DNA of 64,000 bases from JANMDU01 sp031418715 (GCA_031418715.1 JANOJL010000030.1:62001-126000), one strand, 5' to 3'. Shown: positions 8,002 through 17,209, counted from the first letter of the stretch. Made by a program: numbers and translations. The notes: generated by a model from the letters alone, not told the origin.

Positions 8002-9243
8002 ATGGCCAGTCAGCAAGATTATGTCACCCGCATCCATCGCTCGCCGCTGGAAATAGATGCCCTTCAGTGGAATGCCCTGCTCGCGCAAAGCGAGCTGCCT
8101 ACACCTTTCATGCGCCACGAATATTTGGCTGCGATGTATTCATCAGGCTCCGCTGTGGCAAACACAGGATGGGATGCACGCTTTGTGGCAATATATTCGC
8201 CAGACGGCAAAGAGCTGCTTGCAACTTGCCCCATGTATTTGAAATCGCATTCCTATGGCGAGTATGTATTTGACTGGGCATGGGCGCGGGCGTATCAAGA
8301 AAATGGTTTGCCGTATTACCCGAAGGCGACAGTGGCTGTGCCTTTCACACCTGTTCCAGGCAGTCGATTTTTATGCAGAAATGGCTTCTCACCGTTATAT
8401 TTAGTGCGTGAGGTGCTATCTTTTAGTGAGCGAGAGGGTATTTCATCTTTGCATGCTTTGTTTGCCTCTGATGCCGATCAAGATATTGCAAAAGCTGAAA
8501 AGCTCATGCTGCGCGAGACGGTGCAGTTTCATTGGACAAACACAGATTTTTCCAGCTTTGATGATTTCTTAAATAGCCTCGCGCAAGACAAGCGGAAAAA
8601 AATCCGCGCCGAGCGCCGCAAGGTGAGTGATGCGGGCGTGACTTGGCTTTGGCGCCGTGGCGCAGACATTTCAAACGCAGATTGGGATTTCTTCTACACC
8701 TGCTATGAGCGCACCTACCTCGAACATGGCAACGCGCCGTATCTGACCCGAGAATTCTTCCAAAGCATGCAAACCGACATGCCTGAGAACTGGCTGCTCT
8801 TCATTGCGGAGCGAGAAAATAGCCCTATCGCATGTAGCTTGATCGCACTACAAGACCCTGCTAATACTATCAATTCAATAGCATCTAGCGTAAATCCTAT
8901 AACCGCAAACAGCCAAAATCACTCAAATAAAGTAGCCTATGGCCGCTACTGGGGCGCGGTGGAGCGTATAGACAGCCTGCACTTTGAAGCCTGTTATTAC
9001 CAACCCCTGCAATGGTGTATCGAGCATGGCTTCAACCGTTTTGAAGGCGGTGCACAAGGTGAGCACAAAATGGCTCGCGGCCTGCTCCCCGTCGTCACCC
9101 GCAGCGCGCATTGGCTCGCGCATCCGCAATTCTCCGATGCGGTGAACCGCTTTTTAGAGCGCGAGAGGAATGGCATTGGCGAATATGTAGAGCATCTGGC
9201 TGAGCGCAATCCGTTTCGCGTTAACGCCAAAAGCGTCGATTGA
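8002..9243 (+). CDS. FemAB/GNAT-like protein (DUF482 family)
   Basis: 413 residues resembling the DUF482 'GNAT/peptidoglycan recognition-like' family: PTPFMRHEYLAAM near the start, FDWAWARAYQENGLPYYPK at about 95, DKRKKIRAERRKV in the middle, and a C-terminal CYYQPLQWCIEHGF...FEGGAQGEHKMARG block with two Fem-type folds expected. The substrate is unknown. The segment at residues 289-305 (NSIASSVNPITANS) is a dispersed-repeat insertion between ALQDPANTI and VAYGRYWGA, where related proteins are expected to run on directly. The start is set at the ATG following GACAAG; the frame is open upstream, so a longer form is possible. Confidence 0.8.
   Translation: MASQQDYVTRIHRSPLEIDALQWNALLAQSELPTPFMRHEYLAAMYSSGSAVANTGWDARFVAIYSPDGKELLATCPMYLKSHSYGEYVFDWAWARAYQENGLPYYPKATVAVPFTPVPGSRFLCRNGFSPLYLVREVLSFSEREGISSLHALFASDADQDIAKAEKLMLRETVQFHWTNTDFSSFDDFLNSLAQDKRKKIRAERRKVSDAGVTWLWRRGADISNADWDFFYTCYERTYLEHGNAPYLTREFFQSMQTDMPENWLLFIAERENSPIACSLIALQDPANTINSIASSVNPITANSQNHSNKVAYGRYWGAVERIDSLHFEACYYQPLQWCIEHGFNRFEGGAQGEHKMARGLLPVVTRSAHWLAHPQFSDAVNRFLERERNGIGEYVEHLAERNPFRVNAKSVD
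8866..8915 (+). repeat. Dispersed palindromic repeat, copy 4 (inside the GNAT-like gene)
   Basis: ACTATCAATTCAATAGCA, then TCTAGCGTAAATCCTATAAC, then CGCAAACAGCC. It is read in frame on the plus strand as NSIASSVNPITANS, the same reading frame of the repeat as used in the ferredoxin gene. Confidence 0.75.
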
Positions 9244-9247
9244 TCCA

Positions 9248-11815
9248 TCAACGCTGTAGCGTACAACTGTTCACTTTCGACTCCCTTTGCGCTGCCACAC
9301 ATTGCGCCAAAGCCGCATCACTGCTGCAACTGATCGCGCCAGGGGTGGCGGCATTTGGTTGGCGGCAACCGGCGGCGATCAAGCCACGCAGGGTGACGGC
9401 ATCTGGCGTGATGCTGCGAGTAGCAGGCGGGCCGAGCGTGATGGCTGCACCCATTGGAGACGCCGCAGCTCCCACGCGGGCAGAAGCAGGAGTGGGGACC
9501 GACGGATTGGGCGTGGCGATGCTCCCAGAGGTGTTGCTCGCCCCGGGAGCACCGCCGGGCAGAGACGCCCCCATGGTTTGCATGGCAGGCGCATTGCCGC
9601 CCATTGCGGGCAAAACGGGCAAGCCCGTTGAGAGTGCGGGGTTTGCTTGCTGCAAACCGCCGACTTGCAAACCAGCGCCCGGCAAACCCGTTTGCGTCAA
9701 GATGCCGATCTGTACGGGCCCACCGCCACCCGGCATCACCTTGCCCGGCGCGACTTCCAATTTGATACCCGCGATTTCTTTTTTAATGTCATCCGTTTGC
9801 TTTTGCGCTGCATTCATTTGACCCTGTGTGCAGAGCGTGGCGTTATCCACACCATCTTTGTCTTGTTGCAGACCCGTGCATTTGGCAAACCCCGCAAAAC
9901 CCGCTTGCTTTGATTTTGCCAACTGATCGATCTGCGCAATGGCTTGCGGCGTGACGGCCGACGTGTCTGCCAAAAACATCAGCGGATCAGCATGCCCGAG
10001 CCATTGAATGCTGCCGCCAGTTTGGCCAGACTGAGCACCGATGACTTGCATTGCGGGTATTTGCGATGAGCCAGCGCTGTAGCTGCGCGTTTGCGCACCA
10101 CCGTTCAAACCCACGCCCGCCATCGCAGCGCGCAATTGCTGCGCCAGCTGCACAGCCAGCTCATACGCAAGCTCGCGCTTGAGTGCGCACGTGAGCGCAT
10201 GAAGCTGTTTGGTGGGGTAGAACGGGCTTTGCTGCAATTGCAAGCAACTGCCATGCTGCAGATCACGGCGACAAACGATCTGCCCACCTTCCCAAACACA
10301 CGGATGAGCAAATGTGGACAACTGAGCGATCTGCAATTGCGCCAAAGCCGCATCGGCCTTCAATTTATCCAGCTGACAGTGCTGAGCAGGCGGGCGCTGC
10401 ACCTGGGTGAAGCTCTCCACGCAGCCCTCCTGCCCCGGCCAGCTCACGCATTGGTAGACCTGATCACCCGCTGCTGGCGCACAACCGGGAATCTTCTCCA
10501 TCAGCTTGGCCACGGCCTTGCGCCAGTCCACCTGGCAGGCAAAGCCGCTCTTGAAATAGTCAGCCGCGAAATCGCAGGTGGTGTCCATCTGCACACTGTC
10601 ACAGGTGTAGGTGTTGCCCTGCGCTGTACAGCCTTTGGCCAGCAGCAAGGCGCGCGTGGTTTCCCGGTGTATGTTGTCGTAATACGGCTGCGCCAATTGC
10701 AAATTCGGTGCACAGAGCGCTTCAGGCTCTGCACCTTTCTCGCTGGAGCCGAGCTTGGCAGCGCGACCGTCTTTCACCCAGCGGCTCACATGACGTGCGC
10801 GTGCATCAGACATCGCCGTGTAACAAAAGTAGCTCACATTCGCCGCTGCCTGCTTGCGCCAGCTGGCCATTTGCCAAGGCTCGCTGATGAGGCCATTGCC
10901 CGGCTTGGCTGCATTGAAGCCGCTCTTGGCCAGCTGCTGCGCTTTGTCGGGCAACTCGTAGCTTTGACGCACTTTTGCCAACGCCGGGATCACTTCTTGC
11001 AAAATTTGCGCATCCCATTGCAGCTTCACAGCCTCAATGTACTGCGCACGCGTGCCAGACAAGGCGTTATACACCTTGGGGTTTTGCACTTTGAGTACCA
11101 AACCTTCACTGTTGATGAAATTGACACTTAACGCGTCGAGCTTTGCAGGATCGCCACTGCTCTTCATCATTGCAGTGCCCGTGGGTATTCGTGGATGCCA
11201 GAAATTCGCCCAAGCCACAGCTTCTGGCGGCGGCCCGTCTCCTGAGCAGTCTGAGAACCAGCAATACACTTTTTCTGCTGCATCAGACACGGTGCTGCCT
11301 AAATCTGACAGGAATTCATAGGCCTTAACCGCATTGGCATAAGCTTCCTTGGCCATATCCACCAGCGCCTGAATCAGGCCGCAAATATCCACCCCACCGG
11401 TGATGACCTGCGCACCAATGCAGGCGGCAAACATGCCCACATCGCGTGCAAGCCCCCAAAAATCATCGTTGCGGATATCCATGTAAATATCTAAGGCCAC
11501 CGGTGTCCAAGAAGGCAACTCTTCGGCCACCTCCTTGCCAGCGGGCGTATCCAAAAAAGCATCGACACAGAGGATCACATCGTCTGCATCTTGCGAAGCG
11601 AGGCAGTGCTTGAACACGGTGCGGTATTGCTTGAATTCAGCTTGCGAAACGGGCAGTTGGCCGGGCGCAGCTTGGTCGGTGTAGCCAAGAAACGTTTCAA
11701 CCTTGTTCAGGCTGGCATCCACATTCTGAGCTTGCACGGGAGCGCAAAGCACAGCTGCACAGGACAAAAGCGCAAGAGCTGAGAAGCTCTTGATCATTTG
11801 CAAACAGCGCATCAT
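9248..11815 (-). CDS. Exported protein of unknown function with four tetra-cysteine modules
   Basis: An 855-residue protein I do not recognise. It has an N-terminal signal peptide (hydrophobic about 9-24, likely cut near APVQA-Q), so it is exported. Four modules share the spacing C-x(8-12)-C-x8-C-x(11-18)-C: Cys 396/405/414/427, 445/456/465/480, 506/515/524/543 and 817/830/839/851. The first three are consecutive; the fourth ends the protein after a Gly/Pro/Ala-rich linker (about 690-800). The even number of Cys per module suggests disulphides in the periplasm or outside. The N-terminal half (about 30-390) is mostly helical in appearance. The start overlaps the stop of the 247-residue gene upstream (ATGA), so the two are coupled. 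Confidence 0.8.
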   Translation of the reverse strand: MMRCLQMIKSFSALALLSCAAVLCAPVQAQNVDASLNKVETFLGYTDQAAPGQLPVSQAEFKQYRTVFKHCLASQDADDVILCVDAFLDTPAGKEVAEELPSWTPVALDIYMDIRNDDFWGLARDVGMFAACIGAQVITGGVDICGLIQALVDMAKEAYANAVKAYEFLSDLGSTVSDAAEKVYCWFSDCSGDGPPPEAVAWANFWHPRIPTGTAMMKSSGDPAKLDALSVNFINSEGLVLKVQNPKVYNALSGTRAQYIEAVKLQWDAQILQEVIPALAKVRQSYELPDKAQQLAKSGFNAAKPGNGLISEPWQMASWRKQAAANVSYFCYTAMSDARARHVSRWVKDGRAAKLGSSEKGAEPEALCAPNLQLAQPYYDNIHRETTRALLLAKGCTAQGNTYTCDSVQMDTTCDFAADYFKSGFACQVDWRKAVAKLMEKIPGCAPAAGDQVYQCVSWPGQEGCVESFTQVQRPPAQHCQLDKLKADAALAQLQIAQLSTFAHPCVWEGGQIVCRRDLQHGSCLQLQQSPFYPTKQLHALTCALKRELAYELAVQLAQQLRAAMAGVGLNGGAQTRSYSAGSSQIPAMQVIGAQSGQTGGSIQWLGHADPLMFLADTSAVTPQAIAQIDQLAKSKQAGFAGFAKCTGLQQDKDGVDNATLCTQGQMNAAQKQTDDIKKEIAGIKLEVAPGKVMPGGGGPVQIGILTQTGLPGAGLQVGGLQQANPALSTGLPVLPAMGGNAPAMQTMGASLPGGAPGASNTSGSIATPNPSVPTPASARVGAAASPMGAAITLGPPATRSITPDAVTLRGLIAAGCRQPNAATPGAISCSSDAALAQCVAAQRESKVNSCTLQR

Positions 11816-12555
11816 GGCTTGACTCCGGTTGCAGGCTGCGGTGTCGTCTGCGGCAAGGTGCTCCCAGAGCGTGCCTTATGGTTCTGTGCTGCCTGAATCG
11901 CAGGAACACCCAGCGCCAGCTTCAAATCGCCCACCGTCACGCGCGTGCCTTTGGGACTTTCGAGCACGGTGTTGTCGCTCTTGCCTTTCATCTCGCCGAA
12001 AGCGCCTTGCAAATTTGACACTTTGACCGCTGGGCCTGCAAGCTGCGCAGGAGCGGGCGCATCCAAAGACACACCATAGCGCTGCTCAATGAAAGGCCGT
12101 ATGCTTTTAACCTGCGCCACGCTGGCTACCGAGCCATTGGGAAAGCGCACGACGGTGCTGTCTGGCCGCTTGAGCAATTGAGCAGAAGTTTCCCCAGCTG
12201 GAAGAGTGATCCCACCCGCAGGTTTGCTGTAGGCAAAGGGCGCTGCTGCCTTGGCTGCACCGCGCGCCTGAGCGCCACTCATGGCCACTTGTAAACGCCG
12301 ATAAGTGCTTACAGAGATCTGCCGCCCTGAAGGCGTTTCAATGATCTGATCGTCTCGCAGTTGCAAGACCTGCGCTCGCCCAACGCCTGGACTCAAGCGC
12401 ACGATCTTGGCGTTTTGCAACTGCGCATTGATCGGCGCGCCGGGCATGAGCACGGCGTTGTTCAGCGTGTTGGTTTGCCCAAAAATCGGGCTGCTGAGCA
12501 TGGCTAGAAGCGTAGCCGCAATCCAGAACACCCCTGTTGGTATGATTTTTCGCAT
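11812..12555 (-). CDS. Exported protein of unknown function with a threefold PxG motif
   Basis: 247 residues with a signal peptide (WIAATLLAMLSSPIFGQ, cut near FGQ). Three weakly similar segments recur at residues 69-90, 132-155 and 194-216: IIETPSGRQISVSTYRRL, TVVRFPNGSVASVAQVKSI and TVLESPKGTRVTVGDLKLAL. Each has a hydrophobic strand, P-x-G, then a V-rich strand and a basic helix start. Function unknown. The start at 12555 is chosen for AAGGAG six bases upstream; an ATG-free extension upstream is unlikely. It is coupled to the four-module Cys protein downstream and lies about 150 bases after the cytochrome gene on the same strand. Confidence 0.78.
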   Translation of the reverse strand: MRKIIPTGVFWIAATLLAMLSSPIFGQTNTLNNAVLMPGAPINAQLQNAKIVRLSPGVGRAQVLQLRDDQIIETPSGRQISVSTYRRLQVAMSGAQARGAAKAAAPFAYSKPAGGITLPAGETSAQLLKRPDSTVVRFPNGSVASVAQVKSIRPFIEQRYGVSLDAPAPAQLAGPAVKVSNLQGAFGEMKGKSDNTVLESPKGTRVTVGDLKLALGVPAIQAAQNHKARSGSTLPQTTPQPATGVKP

Positions 12556-12636
12556 CGCGCACTCCTTGCAGCCAAACGCTGCAAATTTCATTGTGATGAC
12601 AAACGTTTGCACTTGTCATCATTCAAATGAATAAAT

Positions 12637-12694
12637 GCTATGAATTAGATAGCACTCTTGTCTTGTTCTATAACGGATACAAGGCTAAAAGACT
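12637..12694 (+). repeat. Dispersed palindromic repeat, copy 5 (intergenic)
   Basis: GCTATGAATTAGATAGCA, then CTCTTGTCTTGTTCTATAAC, then GGATACAAGGC. It lies between the dihaem cytochrome gene and the 247-residue exported protein gene, and may affect transcript stability between them. Confidence 0.75.
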
Positions 12695-12704
12695 CTAAAA
12701 AAGC

Positions 12705-13754
12705 TCAGCGCTGACGTATCCTCTGAGACGATGATGCGTCATATCGCGTAATCTGGCAAGCAGCGCCAGTCGGATTGGCGCAGCAATCGGCGATCTCGCG
12801 CAGGCTCTTCGCGAAGGCTTCGTCCCACTGGGCTTTGCTGTGCAGATTGCCGGGGCTCATCCAATTCGATTGCGGGAAGAGCTGGCTCCATGCGTTGCCG
12901 CCGTCTTGCGGGGCTTTGCCAGTGGCTTGTAGCGTGGCTACATTGCATGAATTCATATTGCCCATGCGGTGACAGGTGGTGCAGGTGTTGCCTCGGGTGC
13001 TGATAGCGAAAGGCTGCGGCCACACTTTGAAGGCTTGGCCGATGGCTCGCGGCTGATATGCGCCAAACGGATCGCCGGGGAGCTGGGTGGTCTGCGCGAT
13101 GTAGGGGCTGTACATGAAAGGGCCGCTGTCGTGGCACATCGTGCAGGCGGGCTCTCTTTTTACCAGCTGCGCGGGGCTCATCCAAACGGCGGCTGGATTG
13201 GGCAGCGTGGTTTTGCTAAGTCGCCATTCTTGAGCGAGCACCTCGCTGACGGGATGAATTTTTTCATAGCCTCGCTTGGCTTGGCTCGATGAGGCTGTGC
13301 TGGGCGATGGCACCATGCGGCCGTCGATGCCTGCGTTTGCCGCAAATGGTGTGGCGGCCTTGGCGGTGAACCAGCAGGTTTTGCCGTTTTTCAGGCTGTG
13401 CGAGACGATGTTGATTTCGTCAAACAAGGTGCTAGCGATATCGCGTACCACGTGCTTGCGGCAAATCGCGCTGATCTGCGCGACTGGGTCGTCGCGCAAG
13501 ACGAGCGCACGCGAGCCGGGCACGCATTGGCCTTGCGAGCCGGCCTCTTTGGAAAGCAACAAAGAAGGCTTGTCGCAGGTGGCAGTGAAGCTGGTGGTGA
13601 TCAGACCGTTGACGGTGATCGGGATCACCTCGCCTGCCATGCAACTGAAGGCGGGAATCGGCGTGACTTCCTTAGCGCATTCAGCGCCATAGTCGTAAAA
13701 ACTCTGAGCTTGCGCCGTGGCAGCAAAGAGCATGAGCATAAGAAAACGTTTCAT
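12705..13754 (-). CDS. Exported dihaem c-type cytochrome linked to a molybdenum hydroxylase
   Basis: 349 residues with a signal peptide (MKRFLMLMLFAATAQA-Q). Two haem c attachment motifs are visible, CTMCH (about residue 196) and CTTCH (about 242). Many other Cys residues (in AECAKE, FSCMAG, ATCDK, CRKH, CWF, DCC) are not in CxxCH. The ATG overlaps the stop of the small hydroxylase subunit (ATGA), so all three genes are coupled. By analogy with other periplasmic molybdenum hydroxylases that pass electrons to cytochrome c, this is the likely electron acceptor; this is inference from context. Confidence 0.8.
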   Translation of the reverse strand: MKRFLMLMLFAATAQAQSFYDYGAECAKEVTPIPAFSCMAGEVIPITVNGLITTSFTATCDKPSLLLSKEAGSQGQCVPGSRALVLRDDPVAQISAICRKHVVRDIASTLFDEINIVSHSLKNGKTCWFTAKAATPFAANAGIDGRMVPSPSTASSSQAKRGYEKIHPVSEVLAQEWRLSKTTLPNPAAVWMSPAQLVKREPACTMCHDSGPFMYSPYIAQTTQLPGDPFGAYQPRAIGQAFKVWPQPFAISTRGNTCTTCHRMGNMNSCNVATLQATGKAPQDGGNAWSQLFPQSNWMSPGNLHSKAQWDEAFAKSLREIADCCANPTGAACQITRYDASSSQRIRQR

Positions 13755-14275
13755 TTCACCAGCCCTTTCTCTGCCAAGATCACCGAGCGAATCGCCGCGT
13801 AATACCTTGCATAGCCGGTGCAGCGGCAAATATGCTGCCCCACCGCTTCTTCAATGGCTGCCTCCAGCTGATCTTTCGCAACCGGAGCAACGCGCAGCCG
13901 CTCGATCAGCATCGTGGTGGCCATCACGAAGCCAGGCGTGCAGTAACCGCACTGAAAAGCAAAATGATCAAGGAAGGCTTGCTGAACTTTGCTGGGCGCT
14001 ATCGCGCTGCCCACGCCTTCCACAGTGGTGATGGTCTGCCCTTGCAGCAGCGCCACAGGCGTAGAGCAAGCGAGCATCGGCTGGCCTTGCGCCCCAGGCA
14101 CGCGCTGCGCCTTCACCGTGCAGACCTTGCACACACCAATACCGCAGCAAAGCCGCGTACCAGACAAGCCCTGCTCTTCTTGCAAATAATCCACCAAAGC
14201 CAGATCGTCGGGCACGGTGGCATGGATGGGGCGGTTGTTGAGCGTGAAGCTCACGTTGACTGTTTTAACGGTCAT
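13751..14275 (-). CDS. Molybdenum hydroxylase small subunit, 2Fe-2S (isoquinoline oxidoreductase alpha-like)
   Basis: 174 residues with the standard two-domain layout: a plant-type 2Fe-2S site (LCCGIGVCKVC then LACSTP) followed by a helical 2Fe-2S domain (CGYCTPGFVMA and CRCTGY). It moves electrons from the molybdenum centre of the large subunit. It begins one base after the stop of the large subunit gene, and the cytochrome gene overlaps its end. The substrate of the enzyme cannot be told from sequence; IorA/IorB-type enzymes hydroxylate N-heterocycles or aldehydes. The start at 14275 gives a normal family length. Confidence 0.9.
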   Translation of the reverse strand: MTVKTVNVSFTLNNRPIHATVPDDLALVDYLQEEQGLSGTRLCCGIGVCKVCTVKAQRVPGAQGQPMLACSTPVALLQGQTITTVEGVGSAIAPSKVQQAFLDHFAFQCGYCTPGFVMATTMLIERLRVAPVAKDQLEAAIEEAVGQHICRCTGYARYYAAIRSVILAEKGLVK

Positions 14276-14276
14276 T

Positions 14277-17039
14277 TCAAACTCCCTTGATCTGTGCTGC
14301 CGTGATCGGCAGGCTTCTAAAGCGTTTGCCTGTGGCATGCGCAATGGCGTTGCCAATGGCCGGCGCAATCGGGCAGAGCACGGCTTCTGCGATGCCTTTG
14401 GCGGTGGGTTCGGTGCTCGGCAGCGGCGTGATGTTCATACGGCTGGGCATGTCAGAGGCCAGCGCCACGTGATAACGATCCAAATTCCATTTGCCATCGC
14501 CCGCGCCACCCGCCTCCAACGGCAAATCCTCCAACAGCGCATAGCCAATACCCATCGCAATGCCGCCCTGCGCTTGGCCCATAAGCAAATCCGGCTGTAA
14601 GACTTTTCCAGCGTCCACCAGCAGCTCCACATGAACGACTTTCGGTTTGCCGGAGCTGAGCGCAATCTCCACTGCCACCAGCGCACCCGAAGGCGCGTAA
14701 AGGCTTCGGCCATACAAATGCGCCTTCGGATCGGGCGCAATCACATCTTGCCTCGGGATCACTTGCCAACCCTGGCCGGCCACTGAGCTTTGCAAGGCTA
14801 AGCCATCGATCGGCAGCAACTTTTTACCGCCTTGAATCAAATAGCTGGCGCTGACCCAAGCGCCTTGGTATAAGCCATGCACCATCGCTGCCTTGGGCAA
14901 TTGCTGGGCATACAAACTGGCCGCAAGCGTGGCTATGGCCACTGGCGCCAGCCCCGGCGCATGTAATTTGCCGTCTCGCCAAAAAGTGTTGCCCTGCACC
15001 TGAGCCGTCGGTACACCCCACATGGAGGCCGCCGCTGGCAACAAGCTGGCTTCAAACAAAGCCCTTGTGGCCTGCTCAGTGACGTGAACTTGATGAAAGG
15101 CCGTTAGGCAAGCGCTGGACGACATGGAGAACGAAGCCGTCCAGGCGGGGTTGCTCCAATTCCCACCGCTGTCTTGGTTCATCCCAAGCGCGTTGAAGTA
15201 GGCCGCATCGCCCATCAAAATCTTCGCTGCATTGTTACCCGCAAAGCCTGCGGTGCTAATCGCAAGCGTGGTGGCCGAGCCATTGCCCATGTCCACACAA
15301 TTGCTGCGCACCGTAAGCTCGCCTGCAGCCGAGATAGATACCTCAGCCATCACGCCGTCTGTGCCGGTGCCGAAAGCTTGGTTGGCCAGCGCGAAGCCGA
15401 CGCCATAGCCAATGCCCTGTTTGGCTTTGTCACGCTTGATTCGATTGCGATCTCGCCACAGCGGATGCTCTCGGGCGCGGCGGCAAATCTCCACCAGCGT
15501 CATCGGTTGCTCCAGCGGCGCACCGGTGATCGTGCGGTCAAACTGCTTGAGTGCATTTTTTTCGCGCAACTCAATCGGATCGTGCCCCAGCTGCACTGCC
15601 GCTTCATCCACCAGAGTTTCTACTGCAAAGCTCGCCTGCGGCCCACCAAAGCCGCGCATCGAACCGGCCACCACGCCTAAACTGGGCTGCGCCACGGCAT
15701 CCACATAAGCTTGGCGAATGTTATAGGCACTCAGGCCACAGTAAGCCGCCAGCATGGCCACGAATTGGCTGTAGTTGTTGTTTCCACCCGAGGGCAGCAC
15801 TTGGTTGCTCTTGAAGGCCACAAACAGGCCCTCTTTGTCCACCGCCAAAGAATGGGTGATGTTGCTGGCCAATTGCTTCAAGCCCGATTGAAACTGCTCA
15901 TAACGATCTTGCGCAATACGCACGGGCTGACCATCGGCCAGCGCCGCTGTCACTGCCAAAAGCGCGGGGAAAGTGGACACATCTCGCCCGCCAAAGCCGC
16001 CACCCGGATAGCAGGAATACAGCGCCACTTGTTTGAGCGCGATTTTGCTGGGGGCCTTGGGGTTGGCAAACATCGTGAAGGTGTCGCTCATGTCGCCATT
16101 GGTGGCCTGCGTGCCCAGCACCAGATTCAAAGTGCCGCCCGAGTTGGGATTGAGCCAAGCCAAGCCCGCCTCGGGCTCCATGAACATGGGATCAAGGACC
16201 TGTGTGCTGTAAGTGCCCGCAAAGCTGCGATACGCTGGATTAGCGAGCGAAGCATCAATGGCCGTGCGCAGGCGTTTGGCGGTATCGTTATACGGCTGGG
16301 CTGGGCTGTTGGGTTGATTTGGATTGGATTCAACACCCACTTGCACTTGTGAAAACGGTGCAAGTCCTGCTTGGTCAAAGCGCGTGAGGTAGTTCACCGG
16401 CGAGTAAGGCGTCGTGAAGCGCGGCGCTGGCAGCTCCGCGCCATAGCTCACCACTTGCTCATTAAATTGCAGTATGCGCTTGGCCGCGCGAAACTTCTGC
16501 CAATTTTCAAAGATCAAGATCGCCACCGGCTGGCCATAAAACTGCGCCACCGTGCCTTTCGCCACCAGCAATTGCTTGGTGGCATTGGGCAAAGCGGGTG
16601 TGTTGGAGAAAGGTAGCGAGAGTCCCAGCGCCGCCAGATCGGCTTGCTGGATTACTTTCAGAGGCTGCTCGCTCTTGAGCATGCTCAGATCAATGCCCAT
16701 GAATAAACGCTTGGCATTGCTGGCTCTCAAAATCATCGCTACCCGCTCTTGCGAGGGCCAACCCGGCATGTCTTTAGCGTGGAAATCGCGTGCATAGATT
16801 TTCTGCCCAGTGACCTTGGCCATGCCTTCGATGCGAAATCGCGCCTTGCCCGGTGAGCCAGACCAATTCGGCGAGGCAGCTATCTGCACATGAGGATGAT
16901 GGGGATGAGCAAGACCTGCCGCCAACAAAGGCGTGCCCGGCTTGGCAAGCGCCAGCTCGTGATAGAGCACACTGATACCCCCTGCCCCAGCCGCGCCCAA
17001 AAACCCCCGGCGATTCAGCTGAAAATGGCGCTCTTGCAT
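14277..17039 (-). CDS. Molybdenum hydroxylase large subunit (isoquinoline oxidoreductase beta/aldehyde oxidase-like)
   Basis: 920 residues of the xanthine dehydrogenase superfamily, single-chain IorB type with a Tat leader (NRRGFLGAAGAGG), so it is periplasmic. Landmarks are FRIEGMAKVTGQKIYARDF near residue 70, the Gly-rich PGGGFGGRD, GSMRGFGGPQASFAVE, and the C-terminal AKGIAEAVLCPIAPA whose Glu fits the catalytic base. It is longer than classic IorB (about 780), with extra sequence mainly in the middle. It is first in the operon large subunit, small subunit, dihaem cytochrome. Substrate unknown. Confidence 0.88.
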   Translation of the reverse strand: MQERHFQLNRRGFLGAAGAGGISVLYHELALAKPGTPLLAAGLAHPHHPHVQIAASPNWSGSPGKARFRIEGMAKVTGQKIYARDFHAKDMPGWPSQERVAMILRASNAKRLFMGIDLSMLKSEQPLKVIQQADLAALGLSLPFSNTPALPNATKQLLVAKGTVAQFYGQPVAILIFENWQKFRAAKRILQFNEQVVSYGAELPAPRFTTPYSPVNYLTRFDQAGLAPFSQVQVGVESNPNQPNSPAQPYNDTAKRLRTAIDASLANPAYRSFAGTYSTQVLDPMFMEPEAGLAWLNPNSGGTLNLVLGTQATNGDMSDTFTMFANPKAPSKIALKQVALYSCYPGGGFGGRDVSTFPALLAVTAALADGQPVRIAQDRYEQFQSGLKQLASNITHSLAVDKEGLFVAFKSNQVLPSGGNNNYSQFVAMLAAYCGLSAYNIRQAYVDAVAQPSLGVVAGSMRGFGGPQASFAVETLVDEAAVQLGHDPIELREKNALKQFDRTITGAPLEQPMTLVEICRRAREHPLWRDRNRIKRDKAKQGIGYGVGFALANQAFGTGTDGVMAEVSISAAGELTVRSNCVDMGNGSATTLAISTAGFAGNNAAKILMGDAAYFNALGMNQDSGGNWSNPAWTASFSMSSSACLTAFHQVHVTEQATRALFEASLLPAAASMWGVPTAQVQGNTFWRDGKLHAPGLAPVAIATLAASLYAQQLPKAAMVHGLYQGAWVSASYLIQGGKKLLPIDGLALQSSVAGQGWQVIPRQDVIAPDPKAHLYGRSLYAPSGALVAVEIALSSGKPKVVHVELLVDAGKVLQPDLLMGQAQGGIAMGIGYALLEDLPLEAGGAGDGKWNLDRYHVALASDMPSRMNITPLPSTEPTAKGIAEAVLCPIAPAIGNAIAHATGKRFRSLPITAAQIKGV

Positions 17040-17209
17040 GGCCTCACTCCTGTCTTGTTGTGTTCAGATCGTGAAGCGATTATGGTCAGATCACGAGCGA
17101 ACGCACCACCACGTTGCAAAATATTTTCACAAGTAATTCTTTAGGTTTAACAGGATCGCCATGATCCAAGCTGCGCAGTGCACTCCTCATTCAGAAGCAA
17201 AGGGAGAAT

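Noticed and set aside
10091..11131. Plus-strand 346-codon frame opposite the Cys-module protein
   Set aside because: Arg- and His-rich translation typical of an antisense shadow; the minus-strand gene has a signal peptide and coupled upstream gene.
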